Origin: Cheilinus undulatus
Taxonomy: Eukaryota; Chordata; Actinopteri; Labriformes; Labridae
Reading direction: 5' to 3'
Length of the DNA stretch: 64,000 nucleotides
NCBI RefSeq assembly: GCF_018320785.1
Contig: NC_054885.1
Coordinates: forward strand, 8,320,921 to 8,384,920
The notes beneath the pieces were generated by a model. The model had not been told where the DNA came from and made no database searches. It saw only the letters and a program-made list of their open reading frames with translations. Positions 58,741 through 64,000 of this stretch are shown one piece after another (the first letter of the stretch is position 1; every line of letters starts with the position of its first letter). The translations under genes were made by a program, and so were the position numbers.

Positions 58741-59984
58741 AGAACTGAGAAACTATCAAAAAGATTCTGAGGTCAATAACAACCTGATGTCTGTGATTCT
58801 CAACCTCAGCCTCAGATAATTCAGATGATCCATGATTCAGACATCATGGAAAATAATAGAAGGTTAAAAAACCACACATCCCTGCAGACTATTTAAACAG
58901 GCTGCTCTCAGGCAGGCCACTGGGATAGTAAATCTTGTGGTTTACATCTAGAGTATGAGCTGCTGCTCTCCAGTCAGAGGTTCAGGTTTCCCCGCTGTAG
59001 ACTGAACAGGTTCAACAATTTATTTAGTCCTGTGTCTATGAAGATATTAAATAGCACCAAACAGGGCAGGAATGGCAATGGATCAGACTGTGAGCTGCAA
59101 TTTTGCGAATCTATCGATTTTTAAGGGAATTATCTAGTAATACTCAATGTTTTATGTGTAATCTGTATGCTGTTGTGTGTTGTCTGTGGCTGTAGCATGG
59201 GTGAAGAGCTTAAGAAAAAATTTCTCTCTGTAGGGCAAAAAATTCATCCTATCTAAACTTATCTTAACATTAAAGCTGCTTACCTTTGACACCAGAAACA
59301 CTTAATAAAACCCCAAAGACGGCTTAAACCGGGTTTACGTGTTTTAAAGGATTTTTTTAAATTTATTTTTCAATCCAAACAACAGTCATTTATCCTGAGA
59401 AAATGGCAAAACAGACATATGTCTTGAGATGCTGTCTTAATCCCCGTTTCTGCTCCGTCAAATCTCAGTTAATTTCCCCCAGTCCTTTCTCTTTTTTAGC
59501 AAACATCAGATCAGGTTTATAGAAAAAAACAACACACGTAGACTTATCAAACCTTAACTGGTTTGGTAAACATGCTCTAAAGACTCTTAAGCAGCAAAAC
59601 TGTGATTGCTGACGCATTATTGTGTTTGCTGAATCAGAAAATCTCATTTCAGTGTCTCAGCACCGTCCGTTAGCCGAGCTAGCTCCTAGCTAGCACTGAG
59701 CTCAGCATCAGCACCGGCCTCACTGTGAATCTCTGCAGCCTGCTAAGCTAACACTTTAGCATCTTTGCTAATATATTCTCCACTTCTTTGTTTCAATAAT
59801 GAACAGATTTTCGAACACACGTGCATAATTTTTATTAAAGCATTACATGAAACTGAAACACATTAGTTTTTTTTTAATTATGGGTTAGCTGAGTGGCTAG
59901 CCTTGCCTGCTAGCTGAGTGTTAGCATTAGCAGCAGGTCTGTGCAGCATCATCGACACTCTCACACAGGTGAAATAAATCCTAC

Positions 59985-60180
59985 CTGAACGTTAGCGGCT
60001 CCCTGCACGTTAACTCATACTTCAGTCCGTCTTTTCGGTGTTTTCATGCTCCTAGCCGCATCCAGCTTTCTCCTCTGCGTATTTCAGAGGACAATTATCT
60101 CCGTGTTAGCTGCTAGCTCCTCTGCTGCAGATCTGCTGAGATTTTTTTTTTTATTTTTCCCATCGTCAACACACCGGAGC
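59985..60180 (-). other. wipf2: Probable non-coding exon 1 of wipf2
   Basis: On the minus strand a donor GTTCAG/gtagga occurs at 59985/59984, at the edge of a GC-richer block. The wipf2 coding start sits in an exon with 29 bases of leader after an acceptor, so a spliced upstream leader is expected. This is the best candidate. The 5' limit is approximate. Confidence 0.4.
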
Positions 60181-60265
60181 ACGTGACCCACCCGGCCGCG
60201 AGGAAGAGAGCCGCTGCAGCTGCGAGACAGAGCTGCTTCTCATGCAATAGAGCCTGCGGTGGAGG
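60181..60265 (-). promoter_or_regulatory. wipf2: Candidate wipf2 promoter, GC-rich with an E-box
   Basis: A locally GC- and CpG-rich stretch (cacccggccgcgagg, ccgctgcagctgcg) contrasts with the AT-rich surroundings. A CACGTG E-box at 60180-60185, in GTCACGTG context on the minus strand, is the USF/TFE3/MYC-type site. It lies just upstream of the inferred leader exon. Confidence 0.4.
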
Positions 60266-60475
60266 CAGCAGCATTATTAGTTAAAGTCTATATTTGTGGC
60301 TTTATAAGTTAAAAAAAACTGCAAAATTGTTACTTTATTCCTCAATTGTTTCTTAAAATTCATCAGTGAACTCGTAGAGAACTAGTAGAGCTTTAAAAAA
60401 AAAAACAAAAAAAAAAAAAACATTAAAGCTGAATAAACCAACAAATATATGCATTCTGTTTCTTATACACTAGAA

Positions 60476-61350
60476 CAGGGGTTCTCACCTTGGGGTCGGG
60501 ACCCCATTGGGGGTCGCGAGACACTGAGAGGGGGTCTCCAGATGCCTTGAAAAAAACGAAGAATATTTTTTTAAATTAGACCTTTGCCACTTCACACCAA
60601 TTTTACCAATTTTAACCCTTTCTCATCACATTTTAACTCCAATTTTGCCAATTTTAACACATTTTTGCCACTTAAAATCCATATTAGTCCATTTTAAACC
60701 CTTTCAGTCACTTTTTTCTGACTGTTTTTGCCACTTCTAAAATAATTTTTGCCACTTTCTGCCCCTTTTTGCCCATTCAAATCACAGTTAACCCGTTTTG
60801 CCAGTTTATATCCCATTCCACCTAATTTCCACCATTTTTTTTGCAATTTAAAGCCATTTCAGTCACTTTTTAATCCCATTTGCCACTTTAAGCCATTTTT
60901 TTTTTGCAAATTTTATCTAATTTTTGCCACTTTTAACTCATTTATGTTCTTTGAAAATCCAATTTCACCAACTTTTTACAATTTTTTGCCATTATTAACC
61001 AGTTTTTAGCCATTTTAACCCATTTTAATTATGTTTTTAACACAGGATTTTTTCATCTAAAGAAGGCTGAATGAAAAAGAAAGATGTTTCTTTAATGAGA
61101 GTGGTTATTATTCGGGTCAAATATAAAATATGGATATCACAGCTTAACTTCACAATGGACTATGGTTTCGCTGACCTCCATGGACCCCCAGTTTGGCTGG
61201 GTCCCAGAAACCCCACCCTCCAACCCCCCTTATGGACGGCCTTGTCTCCACATGACTATTCTAGAATGTTCCTGGCTGTACAGTGGGGGTCCCCAGTCTC
61301 TGGCACCGTTTCTTGGGGGGGTCACGGGCTGAAAAGGTTGAGAAACACTG
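60476..61350 (+). mobile_element. Non-autonomous hAT element with perfect 8-bp duplication and internal array
   Basis: It starts caggggttctcaccttgggg and ends with the complement of cagtgtttctcaaccttttc. It is flanked on both sides by cactagaa (60468-60475 and 61351-61358), identical in all eight bases, the hAT signature. The 875-bp interior is mostly a 'tttttgccacttttaaccca' array (60585-61030), with no transposase. Confidence 0.88.
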
Positions 61351-61370
61351 CACTAGAAGATGCATCTGCA

Positions 61371-61422
61371 GTGGCATGAAAAAGTATTTGCCCCCTTCCT
61401 AATTTCTTATTTGATCATTTTT

Positions 61423-61453
<31 letters not shown>

Positions 61454-62055
61454 TTTTTGCCACTTTTTGAACTCATTTTCTCTACTTTGTCCGGCCACTT
61501 TTGCCACACTCTTGCCACTCTTTACCCATTTTTGGTACTTCTTGGCCTTTTGTCTCTTTGAATCCAATTTTGCGCCTCTTTACCACTTTTAAACTCCTTT
61601 TCAATACTTCATCCGGTCACTTTTTTTTAACTGTCAGCTTCACTTAATCCATTTCTGATACTTTTTGGACCTTTTTGCCACTTTAAACCCATTTTCAAAC
61701 CTTTTTGCCACTCTTACTCCTTTCACTACTCTGGCTATTTTAGCCACATTTTTGCCACTCTTAACCAAGTTGTGATATTTTTTTCCCATTAGACACTTTT
61801 AACCAGTTTTTGCCACCATTTAACCCCATTTTAACCCCTCATGTTGCTTTGGCTTTTCCCATCATTTTTGACCATATGGCCACTCTTTTAACTCCTTTTC
61901 ACTATGTTATTTGGCCATTTTTTGCTACATCTTTTGCCAATTTAAACCATTTTTGATACTGTTATGCACTTTTCAGCCTCTTTCAGTCATTTTTTTGCCA
62001 CTCCTAGCCCACTTAGGCCACCTCCAATCATTTTTTGCAACTATTTAATAATTTT
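61371..62055 (+). repeat. Tc1/mariner-type end followed by a TTTTGCCAC array
   Basis: cagtggcatgaaaaagtatt tgcccccttcct (61371 on) is the same terminus as at 19480. It is followed by a tttattt run and about 600 bases of ttttgccactttt-type units. No right terminus was recognised. Confidence 0.55.
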
Positions 62056-62636
62056 CCCTTTTCTCTTTATACTCTGGAATTCTTACATTTGCATATCTCG
62101 GCTTAGAGAAGACAAAAAAGAACTGGAAATCGCACCCATATTTCATGAAAAGTATCATGGGGGCTAGGAATAAGGTGGATAAATCTAACAATTTGCTGAT
62201 ATATCTTAGCAGTGGCAAAAAATAAAAGGAAAAGACAGGGCCGTCACTAGGATTGAAGGACGGGGGGCTTAGCCCTAAGGGTTGCAGGTAATGCTTGGCA
62301 TATAGCGCATACCATTTCTTTTTCTCCACGCCTTAAAATGCTTGATTGATTAATTTATTATTCATTGTAGAGCATTTATCAGATCTGGCTCACTCTCTTT
62401 TCCTTAGAAGACTGTCCTTTCCTGAGCCTTGCTTCCTTTTTTCTAATAACAGCCTAAGTGAGTTTATGAGTTGGTATTCAAAGGTCTGTATGCTGGAGTG
62501 AATTCATGGGAAAGATGTAAAATATATAGTTTCAAAACTCTCTCTTTCTTCTTTCAGGATGTTCATGCTTTCCAAAACAAACTAAAGTTTATTTTTGCCT
62601 GCCACTGACATTTCTCTGTTTCTGAAAACGGTCTAT

Positions 62637-63280
62637 ACCAGGGGTCCTCAACCTTATTCTACCAAAGAGCCATGTTATGTTAAAATACTTTAGCAAGAGC
62701 CAAATTCCAAATCAGGGGATGTAAGAAAATCCATAGTTCAGCTGATCCATAGTTGAAATAAAATGAAACAGTGAATTGTTGGATTATTGTGTAATTAAAT
62801 GGGATACAATAGCCCACATAAAAATATTTATTGTGTTCGAGGAAAGTTACTAATAATAAGCATATATATATGTTATTTATGCAAGTTCCACCTGGTCTAA
62901 TGACGTGTTAAAATACTAGTTTGAGCTCTGAGATGCTTTTTAAAGCTGATGAACGATGGTTGGCTATTTGGGTATTTATCTCTACATTTACTGTAGTTAG
63001 TTAGTGTGGTGCATTCCTTACTTAATCTCAATTATTGTTATGGGGACTGAGAAACATTGAAGTGTGGCTTCAGCCCCCCAAAAACGGCTTAACAATGTCC
63101 CTGCTCGTAAATCTGATAACTTTCCGAGTATTGTTCAATTTTTCTTAAATTTATAAGTAAATTTTTAGATTATAGTTTTGTTTCAAATGCGTGTAAAAAA
63201 TAACGTCGGTAGATGGCACTGTCTCCTCAGTAGCTACTCAACACAGTTACAATAACGTTTTTTTTTTTACCAACCGTATC
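62637..63280 (+). other. Stretch with one hAT-type left end; no gene seen
   Basis: caggggtcctcaaccttatt (about 62641) and the following 'accaaagagccatgtta' match the left-end style of a hAT element. No partner or duplication was found before the promoter at 63284. A (TA) run lies at about 62865. Confidence 0.4.
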
Positions 63281-63283
63281 GTA

Positions 63284-63354
63284 ATTGGCTTGTCGCGTTT
63301 TGCGTCATCGTCAAGCAGCCAATCAGATTGCTTGTTCAACCGCGGATATTTGAA
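63284..63354 (+). promoter_or_regulatory. CCAAT-CCAAT-CDE/CHR cell-cycle-type promoter
   Basis: An inverted CCAAT (ATTGG, 63284-63288), a second CCAAT (63319-63323, in cagCCAATcag context, the NF-Y consensus), a CDE-like CCGCGG (63340-63345) and a CHR TTTGAA (63349-63354) occur in that order. The CCAAT boxes are 35 bp apart and the CHR is about 26 bp further on. This is close to the NF-Y plus DREAM/MuvB layout of G2/M genes such as cyclin A and CDC25C. The CDE-CHR spacer is 3 bp rather than the usual 4. Confidence 0.55.
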
Positions 63355-63361
63355 AATAGAA

Positions 63362-64000
63362 ATGGCTGACGTTCGAGCGTAAGTCTCTAACGTTTAACAT
63401 ATTTGAGTAAAATATAGATGTTTTAACTCATTTATCGCACACAGAAAGTGTTATACGCTTCGACGAGTGTTTCTAGTCACTATCGTTGGAGAGTTTTCAT
63501 TAGACGACGAAATAAAGAGAATTTTCGTCAGTTACTGTTGTTAGTAAGCTAGCCGAAGCTCTAGGATGTGGCTAACAGCTGTTGTTGTTGATGTCTGTTG
63601 TTAATTTGTGTGTTATAAATCGTTTATTCCTATTCCTGCTTATGTCTTCAGGGTACTGCAGCGGTGTGACCCTGCTCTCCTGGATGAATGCGATGATCCG
63701 GATCAGCTGGACTGCGTTGAAGCAGCCAGGATGGATCTCTACCTCACGGTCTGTCTGCCTCCCTCTCTCTCTCATCCTGCAGGGACCAAAATGATGGAAT
63801 TCAAAATCAATATGAATACATGAAATAGCATAAAGAGAAGGTTACTTGTTATCTGTCTATGGTATTCATGAATGAATTAAGAGTTAAAACTAAACATCTG
63901 AAAAGAGTCTAGATGGTTTACTCTATGATGGAAAACGTGTCTTTGTATTTGCAGGAAAGCCGACGTGTCCAGAAAGTTGTGTGGCGCCAGCTTTTTGTTC
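63362..64000 (+). CDS. Unidentified conserved-looking protein, 5' end only
   Basis: Three exons in agreeing phase are visible: 63362-63378, 63652-63748 and 63955 to the window end. They read MADVRAVLQRCDPALLDE, then CDDPDQLDCVEAARMDLYL, then TESRRVQKVVWRQLFV, about 53 residues. The predicted peptide is acidic then amphipathic, with no signal peptide or membrane segment. Donors (GC/gtaagt, ACG/gtctgt) and acceptors (cttcag, ttgcag) are good. I do not recognise the protein. The ATG context (gaaATGG) is favourable, and the start sits only 8 bases after a CHR-like element, implying a very short leader. The promoter (see that entry) suggests cell-cycle control, so a mitotic or DNA-replication role is possible, but this is inference from regulation only. 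Confidence 0.7.

Overview
The window looks like nuclear DNA of a ray-finned fish, probably a spiny-rayed teleost. Genes are split by GT-AG introns and their proteins are clearly vertebrate. The non-coding DNA is AT-rich and full of fish-type repeats: Tc1-like and hAT-like DNA transposons, tRNA-derived SINEs, LINE tails, minisatellites and ATCC, CAT and TAA microsatellites. I saw nothing bacterial, viral or CRISPR-like.

Five protein-coding genes are present. (1) ube2m (+, 3341-11032) is the NEDD8-conjugating enzyme UBC12. All coding exons except the first are inside the window. (2) A TRIM E3 ubiquitin ligase with RING, two B-boxes, coiled coil and PRY-SPRY (-, 16154-23541) has 11 coding exons and 608 codons. 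It is convergent with ube2m. (3) utp18 (-, 33658-40431) is a WD40 protein of the small-subunit processome with 13 coding exons and 532 codons. (4) wipf2 (-, 46432-57512) is a WASP-interacting protein with 7 coding exons and 455 codons. A probable untranslated first exon and promoter lie near 59985-60260. (5) The 5' end of an unidentified gene (+, 63362 to beyond the window) has three exons visible. Just upstream are two CCAAT boxes and a CDE/CHR-like element, the promoter layout of G2/M cell-cycle genes. Exon junctions of the four recognised genes keep reading frame throughout, so they look intact.

The genes do not form one pathway. ube2m (neddylation) and the TRIM ligase both concern ubiquitin-like modification, utp18 is ribosome biogenesis, and wipf2 is actin regulation. 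In human, UTP18 and WIPF2 are both on chromosome 17 while UBE2M is on chromosome 19, so the ube2m side of the window marks a rearranged neighbourhood.

Repeat layout: 1-3340 is ube2m intron 1 with a TTTTGACC-type array and a 3x32-bp repeat. A Tc1 element with about 210-bp inverted repeats sits at 4838-6387. 12280-16150 holds Tc1 and LINE relics. 23590-24220 is an ATCC microsatellite and 24910-25290 a 73-bp minisatellite. 26-33 kb carries MITEs and several Tc1 pieces. utp18 introns hold a 77-bp minisatellite and a CAT repeat. wipf2 introns hold a 1.1-kb minisatellite and two nested hAT-type elements with recognisable target duplications. 57.9-62.1 kb holds TTTTGCCAC-type arrays, one enclosed by a hAT element with a perfect 8-bp duplication. 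I found no clearly new biological system. The most distinctive signals are the nested hATs, the hAT-captured array, the cell-cycle promoter and the G-rich ube2m 3'UTR.
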